Origin: Chara braunii
Taxonomy: Eukaryota; Streptophyta; Charophyceae; Charales; Characeae
Direction: 5' to 3'
Length of the DNA stretch: 38,561 nt
NCBI GenBank assembly: GCA_003427395.1
Contig: BFEA01000113.1
Span: 1,187,470 to 1,226,030 of the forward strand
Every line of letters begins with the position of its first letter. The stretch's first letter is position 1. The position numbers and the translations under genes are program-made. Positions 21,932 through 32,341 of the stretch are shown piece after piece. The notes under the pieces are model-generated. The model saw nothing but the letters and a program-made list of their open reading frames with translations, was not told the origin of the DNA and made no database searches.

Positions 21932-22299
21932 CATCTCAAGGCTGAGGGGTCAGCCTGATTTTCATGAGTGCGAGGGTCTTGTATTTCGCCGGTATGGGAA
22001 GTTTGATCGCTTGTGTGTACCCAACCGTGCGCCTCTCCGAACGCATTTCTTGGATGTGATTAGTGGCAATGCCTGAAACAGCGAAAACGGAGTATGTGAT
22101 TAGACTCTTCAAGGAGAATTCGGTCAGAGACTTTGGGCTTCCTAAGTTTATTGTTAGTGACATGGATGTCAGATTCACAAGTTAGTTGTGGAAGGCAGCA
22201 GCTGCTGAACAGGGTACACAGTTCCAGATGACCTCCGGGAACCACTCAGAGACAAACGGGCAAGCAGAGTAGCCGAACCTTGTTGTACAACACCTGTTG
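21932..22299 (+). pseudogene. E2 integrase remnant, mosaic
   Basis: A short piece of the integrase N-terminal region (LCVPN, RTHFLDVI) is followed, without the zinc-binding domain and the first catalytic Asp, by MPETAKTEYVIRLFKEN and VRDFGLPKFIVSDMDVRFTS. It ends NHSETNGQAE-stop-PN, just before the inverted junction. The second piece matches E1 integrase nearly residue for residue. About 100 residues are missing at the join near 22058-22064, where both sides carry a TTAGTGGC-like sequence. Confidence 0.8.
22282..22291. other. Palindrome at the E2/E3 inverted junction
   Basis: GTTGTACAAC is a perfect 10-bp palindrome. To its left the integrase of E2 reads on the plus strand. To its right the integrase of E3 reads on the minus strand from the equivalent protein position (HPETND/QTEHVNN). 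The exact breakpoint is ambiguous within about 22282-22299. Confidence 0.8.
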
Positions 22300-22990
22300 C
22301 TGCAAGATGTTATTCACGTGTTCAGTCTGATCGTTAGTCTCTGGATGACGGCCATATGACATCAACAACTTAAGAGCCATAAACTCTCATCAGTTCCTGC
22401 CAGTTCTGACTGGTAAACTATGTGTCTCTATCGCTAACTATGGATAGCGGAATACCATGTTCACTTAGCCAGGAATCAAAAAACTTTTCAATGACTAACC
22501 ATGACTTGGCTCTTGTCATGCCTACTTCTAACCTCGACATTCATGAAATCAATGGATACAGACTCTCCGGGTCTCGATGGGATAGGCAAGGATCTGAGAA
22601 AGCCTAATGGGGCTCGCGTCGTAGTCTTGTTGTGCTGACACACCTTACAACTGCGTACGTACTCTATGCAGTCAGCTTTCATGTCAGACCACGTAGAGGA
22701 ACGTACGAGGTTGGCTAAAGTCTTCTATCAGCCGAAGTGTCCCTTTGCATCGTGGCATTCCCCAAAGATCAGACTACGGTTCTCTTGGTCTTCTCCAATA
22801 GTAACCCGTTCGTGGTGCGATAATTCGGTTCACTTTGAAGGGCCTCTTTATCTCTCTTCAACAGGTCGCTGTAGATGGGGTCCTGTGCATACACATCTCT
22901 AATTCTTTGTTGCAGGTCGGTCCCTATGTCTAAGTAGTGAACTACAACTCCAAAGTAATGAGCTCTTCCACTCAAGAGCATCTGCTACCA
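22292..22990 (-). pseudogene. E3 integrase (partial)
   Basis: Read downward from 22990: a linker (YAQDPIYSDLLKRD), a decayed zinc-binding region ending CKVCQHNKTTTRAPLG, then the core with SIDFMN (first Asp) and IVSDRDT (second Asp, followed by a stop). A frameshift then leads to the HPETNDQTEHVNN region carrying the catalytic Glu. It ends at the junction with E2. At least three stops or shifts are present. Confidence 0.85.
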
Positions 22991-23025
22991 CGTTTTACTT
23001 CCTTTGACGGGTTTGAACTCAAGTC

Positions 23026-24006
23026 CTACTGGTCAATCTCAACAACCCACCTAGTAAGCTTAGGTGTCATCTTGGCTTGCGTTTTTAACCACCTCAATGT
23101 CTCGTGATCTATGTAGACTTTGAAGTGCCTCCCAAGCAAGTAATGTCTCCAGTGATCTAGTGCTTGCCTGAGAGCGTAGAGTTCCCTCTCATAAGTCGAG
23201 GCTGCTACCTTCTCTGAAGGCAGTCTAGCAGACATGAACTCTACGGGTCTATACTCATTGTCGTCATCTTGCTATAACACAACACCAATACCATATTGAC
23301 TCGCATCTGTAGTGATGACAAAGGGTAAGGACGGATCGGCTACCTTGAGGACTGGATACTCTGCTAGGGCCCTTTTCAACTTTCTGAGGGCCAAGGTGCA
23401 ATCTTGGTCCCATTTCCAGATTGCTTCTTTCTTTAGTAGCCTGCGAAGGGGAGCAACGATAGTGGAGAAGTTTCTGATGAATTTTCTGTAATAATTGGCC
23501 AATCCGAAAAACGATCGCAATTTTGTCAGCGTACAAGGAATTGGCCAGTCTCTAATTGCTGCGATCTTGTCGTCCTCAGGTTTTGTATCGTCTCCATCTA
23601 ACACATGGCTCAAGTACAAGATTTCGGTCTTGGCCCACTCGCACTTCTTCGCATTGACCTTGAAGTTCGCCTTACACTTCTCCACGATCTGCCTCAGATG
23701 GCCCTCATGCTTCTGAAGGGTCTTACTAAAGACTAAAATATCATCTAGATACGCTACCACAAACTTATCTAACCACGGTCTGAACAGATCGTTCATACAT
23801 CGCCGAAAAGTGGCGAGTGCGTTGGTTAGTCCAAAGGGCATCACTATAAACTCATAATGACCATATCAGTTTTGAACGCCGTCTTGTATTCATCATCAGG
23901 GTGGACTTCAATCTGATGATACCCCGACTTTAAGTTTTTGTGAAGTACTTGCAGCCCTGCACGCGGTCTAATAGATGATTTATTCGGGGCAGTGGTTCTG
24001 CATTCG
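23026..24006 (-). pseudogene. E3 reverse transcriptase (3' part) and RNase H
   Basis: This is the continuation of RT after the nested insertion. It has [19 protein letters not shown], then frameshifts and a stop near 23860-23930. MPFGLTNALATF follows, then YLDD intact (23740-23751), FFGLANYYRKFI and the RNase H start FVITTDASQYGIGVVL with its Asp intact. A stop at about 23272 precedes EKVAASTYERELYALRQAL and YIDHETL. RNase H is better preserved in its active residues than in E1 or E2. Confidence 0.88.
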
Positions 24007-25206
24007 TTTTTTTTTGTTGAAAAATGGTCCAGGGTGTAGCAGAGGGTGGAGACCAGACCTCAGGGAGTGTCTCGGTACTCATCCATTGGGAGATCGAATG
24101 GATTCTAGGGACCCTAGGAGTCATCTCAAGGTGGCATCACAGTATCATGACCTATACTAATGCTCAGATCGCAAGCCGGGATCTGCGCCGACGCTTATCG
24201 GACTAACCCGAACGTCTATATGCAAATACTACCCTAACCCTAGGGCCAAGGACGACTGGGGCACTGGCAAGGTCCATGCATATGTGCAGTCATCCCCTTT
24301 CTGTGCCACATCCCTACAAATTCCACGGGCAGCGGACTGTCCATTCTGCTAAGGTGCGATATCCCACCCTCCCTCTATCCTGGGTATGATGCCTACCTAT
24401 CCCAAAGCTCCCTTGGGATTCCACAATCTTCCCTAATTCCCCAATGAGAATTCCCTCAGGCCCCCTACCTGGATATTAAGCACCACCCACAGGCATCTGA
24501 GATGCCAGTGGGATGAGAAGTACTTGATCCCCATGTCCTACCACCCTTCTATTTGTGCGTAGAATTTACCCCCCGAAATGGGTCCCACTGTAGCCAGGCT
24601 TGCTCTGTCTGGACTCGTGCTTAGGTGTCATAGTAGATGGAAACCCCCCAATGGCACCTTTGCTATCATGACACCCACATAGACGAGTACATACTGACAG
24701 GAATGACCGATCAGAGGGGTCCAAGTGGCTACGCTGCGGTTCTGACTGTTGCATCAACTTCACCATTTTGCGGACAATCCATCTATTACAATCATATTAT
24801 AGGGAAATCCAACCAGCTCTGCCCACATACAGACAAGTCCAACTGGTCCTGTCTATTACCAACAATCCCAAGCACATCCATACATGTACATCCCCCCTAA
24901 TCCCAAGCACCCCTATGGCTCATGGCGGAGCCAAGACAAAACCTGATCCTCGGACCCCCCTCTAGACAAAGTACAACAGCCCTCCCCATGGCCCTATCCA
25001 GCATACTACACCCATGGACCTAAACCCCTTGGGCGGTTCGCAGGCAGTGTCTGTATAAACTTACCGTGCGTTGTCCCAAGGGGAGGGGAGCGAATGGCTG
25101 GGCGCTATGAAAGCGCAAAACGGCGGACGTGCGCGAGGCCGTGAGTTTTAAACCCACGACCTCATACCACAATGCGCATTTCCAGCCGCTGCTCTAACCA
25201 CTGAGC
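24007..25206 (-). mobile_element. tRNA-headed, A-tailed insertion in E3 RT (SINE-like)
   Basis: About 1.2 kb splits the RT between NAITVK (ending near 25209) and NAEPLPRI (starting near 24004), which are adjacent in relatives such as E1 ([10 protein letters not shown]). In minus orientation the insert starts with a tRNA-like sequence and ends with an A-rich tail (AACAAAAAAAAAC, 24006-24018). That is the layout of a tRNA-derived SINE, but the body is longer than usual SINEs (100-600 bp). No protein domain is visible in it. A target duplication could not be resolved. Confidence 0.75.
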
Positions 25207-25207
25207 G
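25136..25207 (-). other. tRNA-like sequence with A and B boxes
   Basis: On the minus strand, GCTCAGTGGTTAGAGC (D-arm and A box, about 25192-25207) is followed 30-40 bases later by GGTCGTGGGTTTAAAACTCA (T-arm and B box, about 25143-25162). The acceptor stem is not complete at the 5' side, so this is a tRNA-derived Pol III promoter and not an intact tRNA gene. The isotype cannot be assigned. Confidence 0.8.
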
Positions 25208-25520
25208 TCCTTTACTGTAATAGCGTTCAGACTCCTGTAGTCAATGCACATTCTCAATTCTCGCTCCTTGGGGACAAATAGAATTGGTGCTCCAAATGGT
25301 GACGAACTAGGCCTAATCCAACGTTTCTCGAGGTGCTCATCCAACTGCTTGCGCAACTCCTCTAACTCTCTAGGAGACATTTTGTAAACTGCTCCTTTGG
25401 GAGTTCTACTGCTAGGCTCGATCTCGATGCGATGCTAGATTGGACGTAGTACTACTCCCGAAGGAGCCTCTGACAGATCGACTTACTCTTCCAACAACTT
25501 GGCAATAGTGGGATTGATTG
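25207..25520 (-). pseudogene. E3 reverse transcriptase (5' part)
   Basis: The N-terminal RT segment reads MSPRELEELRKQLDEHLEKR, WIRPSSSPFGAPILFV and [14 protein letters not shown], then runs into the tRNA-like insertion. The upstream linker carries further stops (about 25390-25480). The sequence is otherwise coding-like. Confidence 0.88.
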
Positions 25521-25539
25521 GTTTCTCCTCTTTAGGCTT

Positions 25540-26197
25540 AGTGACTGGCCTAGCATAGGCTACGAAAACCTTCTTTTCTAACTGCTCCTTAACAAATCGA
25601 GCGAACACAGGAGCGCTGAGACAACAATGTGCCAAAGAACACATGAAACAGGCGGGCTGTCTTGACACCACTTGAAGGACTAGGAAGCCTACACTCGTGT
25701 TCTCTCAGGTGCAGTGTGGCTCCTGCCTCTCCCCAATCCATTCCTAAGACCATATCGAACGGCAAATCGTTTTCAACGAGGAGAGTCAGGGAATGGAGAA
25801 CTCTCTCTACCCGCCCATCTGCCTCTAGGCAAAAATATGCCTGGACTCCCTCGACATAATCCTCGATCCACATTGCGCAACTGTCGGCGAGGCTACTAAC
25901 TACAAGGTCTTCTAGCTTTTGGACTTTCAGGCCAAGCTTTGACTTCGTCAACGCCTTACGACTGATATAACTACGCGTGGCCCCACTATCTATAAGGGCC
26001 CCTACTCTTGCTCTGAAAACTTCTACATCTGCTATCAGTAGTTGTCCTTTGTCTTCTTTCTTCATCTTGGCCCAGACTGACATCCTCTCCTTCAATTCTT
26101 TTGCCAAACCTGTGAGGGAAGCGCCTAAGGAGACCCTAACACAAGCAGTCTCTGGACAACTAACTAGACGCGGGCCAGCAACCTCTGCCATAGACAT
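25540..26197 (-). pseudogene. E3 retropepsin-like protease
   Basis: The active-site loop is intact (GALIDSGATRSYI). The second hydrophobic motif is LPFDMVLGMDW, and HECRL follows. Its frame is open for about 200 codons and then shifts. This is the best-preserved protease in the window (E1 has lost the active-site Gly; E2 has a frameshift right after DSG). It sits between the zinc knuckle and RT as in all Ty3/gypsy elements. Confidence 0.88.
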
Positions 26198-26246
26198 ACA
26201 CGGAGTGGGAGTTTCTATATGGCGCGCACACTCATCTCCACACAGA

Positions 26247-28393
26247 CTAGAGGTAAGGGCAGTTGATACCCCTACCGGCGGTTGCCTTTTGCTGCCTTAG
26301 AAGCAGCTCTCCAGGCACCTCTGTGCCTCGGGCAAAATTTGATAATATGCTCGGGGTCACCACAAAACACGCACGTGAACCTATCAATCCGGTTTTGCCA
26401 ATCGGTCTGTTCAATGCCCAAAGTTTCCCAGGGCCGGCCCTCAAGGCCAACCAGGGTGCCAACCAACCCCTCTGGAAGGTGATTGATTAGAACGAGGACG
26501 GTTTGACGGGGGACCTTGACCACTACGTCCCACTTGGTGGTTTCCTCTATCGCCAACCCCCTGGCCCCCTTGTCCTCCACAACCAGAGGCCTGGCCACCT
26601 CGGCCTTGGCCTCTTCCCCCTCCTTGCGGCCTCCCTCCGATCGCGACAACAACATTGGTCATGACAACAACATTGGTACTTCCCTAACTTGCACTACTGT
26701 CTGTGTGCTAAAGGCCCCGCTCTATATCGCTATAAGGAACCTCCTCTGCACCACCCCCCTCCATGGTCAGTATGAGATGATCCCTGGCCTTACCTTGACT
26801 CGAGATGGTGCGAGCCTTCCACTTCTTATCCTTATCAAGATCCCTCTGCCAGAAAGTGGTAACTGCATGTAATGGGCAGCGAAAGCAACAACATCCCCAC
26901 TCAACTGATCACAAGTCATGCCCGGTTGCTGCTTCTCGAAGAAGTGCCCTTGCAATTGTTCAGTCATCGAGCGGTAAAACAGTTGGACAAGTTGCGACTG
27001 TGTGACCCCATGGTCAGGCACAAAAACCAATTCATCCACGGCAACCTTAAGAGCATGGGTGCTCCTCCACTGCCGTGTGTGAATGGTTAAGAGTTTGTCA
27101 GATGCCTTGAGTCCTCTAGTGACGTCTGCAAACCTTTCGCTAAGAGCGGCGAGGAAGTCACTCAAGTGAGTCATTGCAAAACAGGCAACCATCTCGTTGT
27201 TACAACGAGCAGCGCACGCGAGTGATCTAGCGAAGCTAGTCGCTTCGTCTTTCAGTGCCTAGAAAACTACAAGGACCTGGTCCTCCTGCGGGATACCTTG
27301 CAAGTGCAGGTAAGACTTTACATTAGCCTCTCAGTTATCGAAGTCTTCACCCTTCTTTCCACTAAGGGGTTCATGAAATCTGACTTTTACACGCTCACGA
27401 CGCGCTCGCTGCTCTTCCTCTCTCGAACAACAATCTTGGCGCCCTCTATGGCGCAGGCGCAATACTTTTGTGTCCCCTCCATGATGGTGTGCAACTCCGT
27501 GCTCATGTGCAACATCAGGTTTTGCGTGAAATCTTTGAAGCCTACACGAATGGACTTTATGGCAAGATCATGTCCCTTGTTGTGCTTGACCTGATCCTGC
27601 TGAGCCTTTAGCACGACAATCATGGTCTTGGTCAATGTATCCAACCTTTGGTTAAGGTCTGCCCCCTCAGGCAGCTTACCCAAACTCTCTTCTGCAACCC
27701 TCAACTCCTCCTCTGCTCTCTCAGCCGCTTGGAACCTTCTTGTCTTTTCCCTTGCAAGGCACAACTTCCATTCGAGTATCTTCACCTGTTCCAGCGCCTT
27801 CCTTTGCAAGGGATTCTCCTCCGCTTCCAACTCTCCGCCTGGGGAATTAACAATCTCGCCTCTTGCTCTTCCCCAATTTCCAATTTAGAAGCCCATTCCC
27901 CAATCATTCTTCCCAATTCTTCCTTTTCAGCTGCGGTGCCGCTAGACTTCCCTTTCTCTTTTGTGACCCCTTTTGCCATTCTTTTCAATGGGGTCTCTGG
28001 CACCTCCTCTTCCTCTTCCTCTTCTTCTTTTTGTTCGACTGCTGCTATCTTTTCTTCCTGCTCCTTCAACAGCTGCTTCATCTCTTCCTCCAACTCTTTC
28101 TTCTTCGTCGCCTGCTCCTCCAACAGAGCCAACTTTTTGGCCTCATTCTGCAAGGCCTTCTTCTGCTTCTCCTTCTGCTCTCTCCGTATGGCGACGACTC
28201 TCTCCTCCTGCTCTGTAGTGTATGTGGTGGTCGGTCGCCTCGATTTGGTGGTAATGACCAAACTAATTGTGCGGCAGAACCCCAGAGGGAAGAAGAGATG
28301 GTACAAGGCTCCCCACAAGGAGAAGCCCGTGAGCAACGCGGACATGGGGTAGTCATCCATGGTGCAAGACACACTACTGGCAGACAGTCCCAC
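26247..28393 (-). pseudogene. E3 Gag
   Basis: An N-terminal piece begins near 28360 (MDDYPMSALLTGFSLWGALY), with a hydrophobic segment of about 25 residues. A long charged coiled-coil region with a run of Glu follows (to 27782), then after a frameshift another helical segment (27830-27387). The capsid-like region is at about 26767-27200, and the zinc knuckle CVFCGDPEHIIKFC (exact CX2CX4HX4C) lies in the frame at 26272-26655. At least three frame changes occur. The hydrophobic start is unusual for Ty3/gypsy Gag. The true initiator may be the Met at 28393 or 28360; the leader-like sequence upstream favours the latter. Confidence 0.8.
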
Positions 28394-29034
28394 TCCTCAC
28401 CATGTAGACTTACCCAAGCACTGAGTCTACACTACACTACTGCTAAGGCTGTCGCTACAGGACTCTACTACTCATCAGGAGGCATTTAAGGAGATCCCCC
28501 AAACTCCTTAGGAATTATTTAACATCGCAAACATGACGATGTGATCAGCAGAGCCCTCTCAAGACTTTTTCTTCTTCGTCGCCTGCTCCAATAAAGCCAA
28601 CTTTTTGGCCTCATTCTGCAAGGCCTTCTTCTGCTTTTCCTTCTGCTCTCTCAGTATGGCAACGACTCTCTCCTCCTGCTCTGTAGTGTATGCGGTGGTC
28701 TGTCGCCCCGATTTGGTGGTAACGGCCAAACTAATTTTGCGGCAGAACCCCAGAGGGAAGAAGAGATGGTACAAGGCTCCCCACAAGGAGAAGCCTGTGA
28801 GCAACGCGGACATGGGGTAGTCATCCATGGTGCAAGACACACGACTGGCAGACAGTCCCACTCCTCACCATGTAGACTTACCCAAGCATCGAGTCTACAC
28901 TACACTACTGCTAAGGCTGTTGCTACAGGACTCTACTACTCATCAGGAGGCATTTAAGGAGATCCCCCAAACTCCTTAGGAATTATTTAACGTCGCAAAC
29001 AGGACAATGTGATCAGCAAAGCCCTCTCAAGACT
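28097..29034. repeat. Tandem duplication of E3 leader and gag start
   Basis: Two adjacent copies of about 470 bp (28097-28564 and 28565-29034) share sequence throughout. Both carry the MDDYPMSALLTGFSLWGALY coding segment and the TTAAATAATT leader block, and both end GCCCTCTCAAGACT. They differ by scattered substitutions and a few short indels (for example, the right copy lacks a few bases at 28581-28590). The right copy is therefore a displaced 5' gag fragment inside the leader. Confidence 0.9.
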
Positions 29035-29742
29035 TAGACAGCCGGATGCGTAGCCTACAGCTCGGAGTTCGGGCCTACCACGCCACACTCAGCAACCTGT
29101 TGGTCTGTACCGGTCCTTGGGGGTCTTGTCCCCAGCTTAGTCGTCAGGCGTATCTGTAGCCCTACTAAGTCCCGTGTAGGTTTGGTTACCACAACTCAAT
29201 GACCACATACACAGAGGCTATCACCTGGACAAACGTGACTCAATGCAAAAAGAAGAGACAAACAGACGCTTAAGCAAGTACCAAGGTTATGTGCACATCC
29301 ACAGGGCAAGGGGATAGGACCAAGGCTTCGAGACATTATACCACACTCCAGCTTGGTCAATGTCGTGGTCAACGGTCTTGGTCAACGCCGGTCAAAACTC
29401 TTGGTCAACTGTCACGGTCAACTTCCTGGCTATGGCCGTCGACCTCCTCTTTCGTCAACCTCTTCTTTCTCCTCTTCGTCTCCTTCCTCGCCCCACCTTT
29501 GGCTATGACTTCCTTCTCTTTCTCCTTCGTCTCTCCTTCCTCCTTTCTTCTCTCTCGTCTTCTTCTTCGTCGTCACTTCCAATCACCTTCTTCCTCGAAT
29601 CAGCGCTCAGCGGCTATGGCCGCCACTTCTTCTTCTTCTTCACTTGCGCACCTAGCTCCTTGACTTCACTCCCCCCCCCCCCCCCCCCCACATCCCCTCC
29701 CTTTCCTCCTCCCCCTCTCTTTCTCTTTCTCCCCCCCTTCTT

Positions 29743-29812
<70 letters not shown>

Positions 29813-30262
29813 GTCGTCTTCTTCTTCTTTACGGTCTTCAGGCGCACGATGGCGCGCGATCTCTACTAACGACGCGCGCAGCAACGGACCAGTGCGCGCG
29901 TGCAAGAGCGCGCAACCAACTATGGCACATGCAAAGAAAAGCGGCACACATGAGCAATAGCGGCGCACAAAACAGGTAGCGCGTGCAAAGTATAGCGGGC
30001 GCTCGCAAGATAACGAAGCTCGTGCAGCGAGGCGCATCAGCGGGCGCAACGAAATGTGACCCACCACAGAGAGCGCGGGCGCTCAATCTGGCACGCAAGC
30101 TCCTTCTCCCTCGATCGACGTGGCGCTCGGCTATGACTATGATAACGACGACGATGGCGCTTGGCGATGGTGACGACGAGGGCAGTCGTGATGACGACGA
30201 CAAGGGCGATCGCTATGATGACGACGATGGCGATCTCGACGGCGACGGGACAACGGGAACCT
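29035..30262 (-). mobile_element. E3 untranslated leader, low complexity
   Basis: About 1.2 kb lies between the duplicated gag start and the PBS. It contains GGTCAA repeats (29355-29430), a CTT/TTC-rich tract, a poly-C run (about 29671-29690), a CT microsatellite (29753-29808) and a GCGC-rich zone like that of E0. No supported coding sequence is present. Confidence 0.65.
29753..29808. repeat. CT microsatellite in E3 leader
   Basis: This is a pure CT run preceded by several C homopolymers (29671-29760). Its position in the leader corresponds to the CT run at 1-62 in E0. Confidence 0.95.
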
Positions 30263-30274
30263 GCTCTGATACCA
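30263..30274 (-). other. E3 primer-binding site, initiator tRNA-Met
   Basis: The minus strand reads TGGTATCAGAGC, the canonical form as in E0. It starts one base inside the LTR end at 30276. Confidence 0.92.
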
Positions 30275-30275
30275 G

Positions 30276-31110
30276 TGAAATCAGACTAGGCTCATCTCGC
30301 TTCAGCATACATGTGAACAGGTGACGACTCGACTGGCGCAGTGCACCCACACAAAGCTCAGAGATAAGAACATGACCAGGAACACAGTTCAGAGTCAAAC
30401 TTGTCTCGAATGGCACCAGCGCCAAACAAAGATCCCCACCCGATCAACTGTATCCACCAGCAACTTGTTCGCACACGCACACACACGCTCACACGCTAAC
30501 TAGGATCACCCTGCATGTCCCTCGCGCGTACGCTCACACACAACACACAACTCATATCACTAACCTACGTGCCAGCTATGGCTGCCGTCTCTCTTACTCC
30601 TCTTAGCCGTCTTCTTCCTCGGGCACCTGCAGACCTGCGATGCACAAGACGCTCCGACAGCACTTCCACACGGCTCACAGGCAGAATGAATGAATGAGTT
30701 GACGCTCCCTCTTTATTTATACTTCGAATCGTCGGTGGTCTGGCCTCTTGACCTGGGCCCAGGATGTACACAGTCCCACATGGTACTTGCTGACTGGACT
30801 AGGCGCAACTGGGACTGGGTACCGCTGACTAGACTAAGTAGGACTGGGACTGCCCTTTGCTGACTGTACTAGGACTGCCCCTCGCTGACTCAGCTAGGGA
30901 CTGACTGCTACGACCTACGAAGAGCCAGTCAAACTAGTTTAGAAGGTCCTAGACTTGACCTTTCGGAACTGTAGTGGCTACGACCTAGACTAACCCTATC
31001 ACTACTAAAACTAAGGTCCACAGGTCAAACCCACGTGACCGAACTACATACAAAAGCCGAACATTTAGGAAACAGGTTGCGGGTTCAAACACGCGGAATC
31101 AAACGGGTAC
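30276..31110 (-). repeat. E3 5' LTR, main part
   Basis: This part is homologous to the E0 LTR (815-1740). The remaining outer ~60-70 bp lie at 32342 to ~32410, beyond the R3 solo LTR: 'aggtctagggatcgag' there matches 1696-1711 of E0. Its inner end is fixed by the PBS. Confidence 0.85.
30714..30721 (-). promoter_or_regulatory. E3 LTR TATA box
   Basis: TATAAATA on the minus strand lies inside the LTR about 440 bp from its inner end, a plausible Pol II core promoter for the element. The same site in E0 is mutated. Confidence 0.6.
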
Positions 31111-31814
31111 TGTGGCATACTGCGTAGCCACACGGGCCCTGCAGGGCCCGTCCCCCACTTTCAGCCTAAAAGCCTAGAAAATAGGGCTTACAGGCCCCGG
31201 TCGTTTCAGCCTGAAACTGAAAAACGAGGGCCTGCAGGCCCTATTCCGTTTTCAGCCTATTTCTGGGCCTTTCAGGCCCAGAGGCTTTTCAGCCTGAAAC
31301 GGAGGGCCATTTTCAGGCCCTCATTGTGTTCGACCTACCCTAAGACTCAGGCACAAAAACAGGGTTTTGGGAACAGGCTATTTCTGGCCTGTTCCCCACG
31401 ACAGCTCAAGCAGGAGCTGCAGCGGCAGCCCCTGCCGCCCTTCGGCATTGGCAAGATCAGCCTCCTGGACTGCTCGCCTGCAGTCAGGAGGCAGCCGAGT
31501 AGTTCCCATGCACTTCACGGGTAGGTAGTTGGACAGTAGGACGAGTAGTCTTCAGGATTCGGCCGCAGCACTCATGAGGAGCGCTGCCAGGAGTAGCTTA
31601 GCGCTAGCAGTAGTCTTCAGCGCTGGGCGCTAGTAGCCATAGCAGTAGTCTTCAGTGCTGGGCGCTAGTAGGTGGTAGTGGTAGTGTGGGAGAGAGATGG
31701 CTGGCGGAGGCCAGCGAGACTTACCTGTGGCGCCATAGCTCCAGCTCCATCTTCGAGGTACCTGCATCAAGGCGCCATCTTCACAGGTTAGTACTGGACA
31801 CAGAGAGAGAGAGG

Positions 31815-31892
<78 letters not shown>

Positions 31893-32341
31893 CTTCTTCC
31901 TCTTCTATGTCCACCATCTCTTCTTCCCCTCTCACCACCTGACTTCTCAGTATCAGCGGACTACTACAGAGAGAGAGAGTTTTGTGACTTGGGACTTGAC
32001 GACATTGGATCCAGACTCGATATTTGGGATTGAGACATTTTGACGAGGGACTATTTGGGCCTGTGCCGAAGACTTGGTGTTGACGACATTCCCATCTCCC
32101 CTTCCTCTTCGTTTAACCCCCTTCTTCTTCGTCTGTGTATGGTTGGGGCTGGTGCAGTCTTCCTGTGTGAAGCGCCAGACCCCTTTCACACCATGGAACG
32201 ATGATGATGATGTATGTTCAGGGCTGCATTGCAATATTGATTGTTCGGATCATTGGTATCTAAGTCTTCCGCTACGCTATCTTGTACTTTGTATTGAGAG
32301 GTCGGTTCTTGTTCTGGTCTGCACCGTTTCAGTATGCAACA
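31111..32341 (+). repeat. R3 solo LTR, copy 1 (nested in E3 LTR)
   Basis: This 1231-bp sequence starts TGTGGCATACTG and ends TATGCAACA. It is flanked by GGTAC on both sides (31106-31110 and 32342-32346). Removing it and one GGTAC restores the E3 LTR, as judged against E0. It aligns with R3 copies at 35673-36797 and 38097-38561. Its first ~220 bp are dominated by GGGCC/GGCCC and TTTTCAGCCTGAAA-type inverted motifs. No internal coding region remains, so it is a solo LTR formed by LTR-LTR recombination. Confidence 0.92.
31803..31887. repeat. GA microsatellite inside R3 copy 1
   Basis: A GA run of about 85 bases occupies a position where R3 copies 2 and 3 carry only about 12-14 bases of GA (36231-36242; 38540-38552, opposite strand). 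It is an expansion within this LTR. Confidence 0.92.

Larger units (their letters stand above)
15389..22291 (+). mobile_element. E2: Ty3/gypsy element truncated in integrase
   Basis: This plus-strand element has a 5' LTR (about 15389-16546), PBS, leader, gag with zinc knuckle, protease with an intact DSG, RT, RNase H and a partial integrase. It lacks the integrase end and a 3' LTR because it is joined in inverted orientation to E3 at 22282-22299. The RT is a lineage different from E1 and E3 ([20 protein letters not shown]). The final integrase piece (from about 22060) instead resembles E1 closely, so the element is a mosaic. It lies entirely in the giant host intron. Confidence 0.85.

Noticed and set aside
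28559-28861. Separate second gene similar to E3 Gag N-terminus
   Set aside because: It is the right-hand unit of a tandem duplication, truncated and non-coding beyond the duplicated part.
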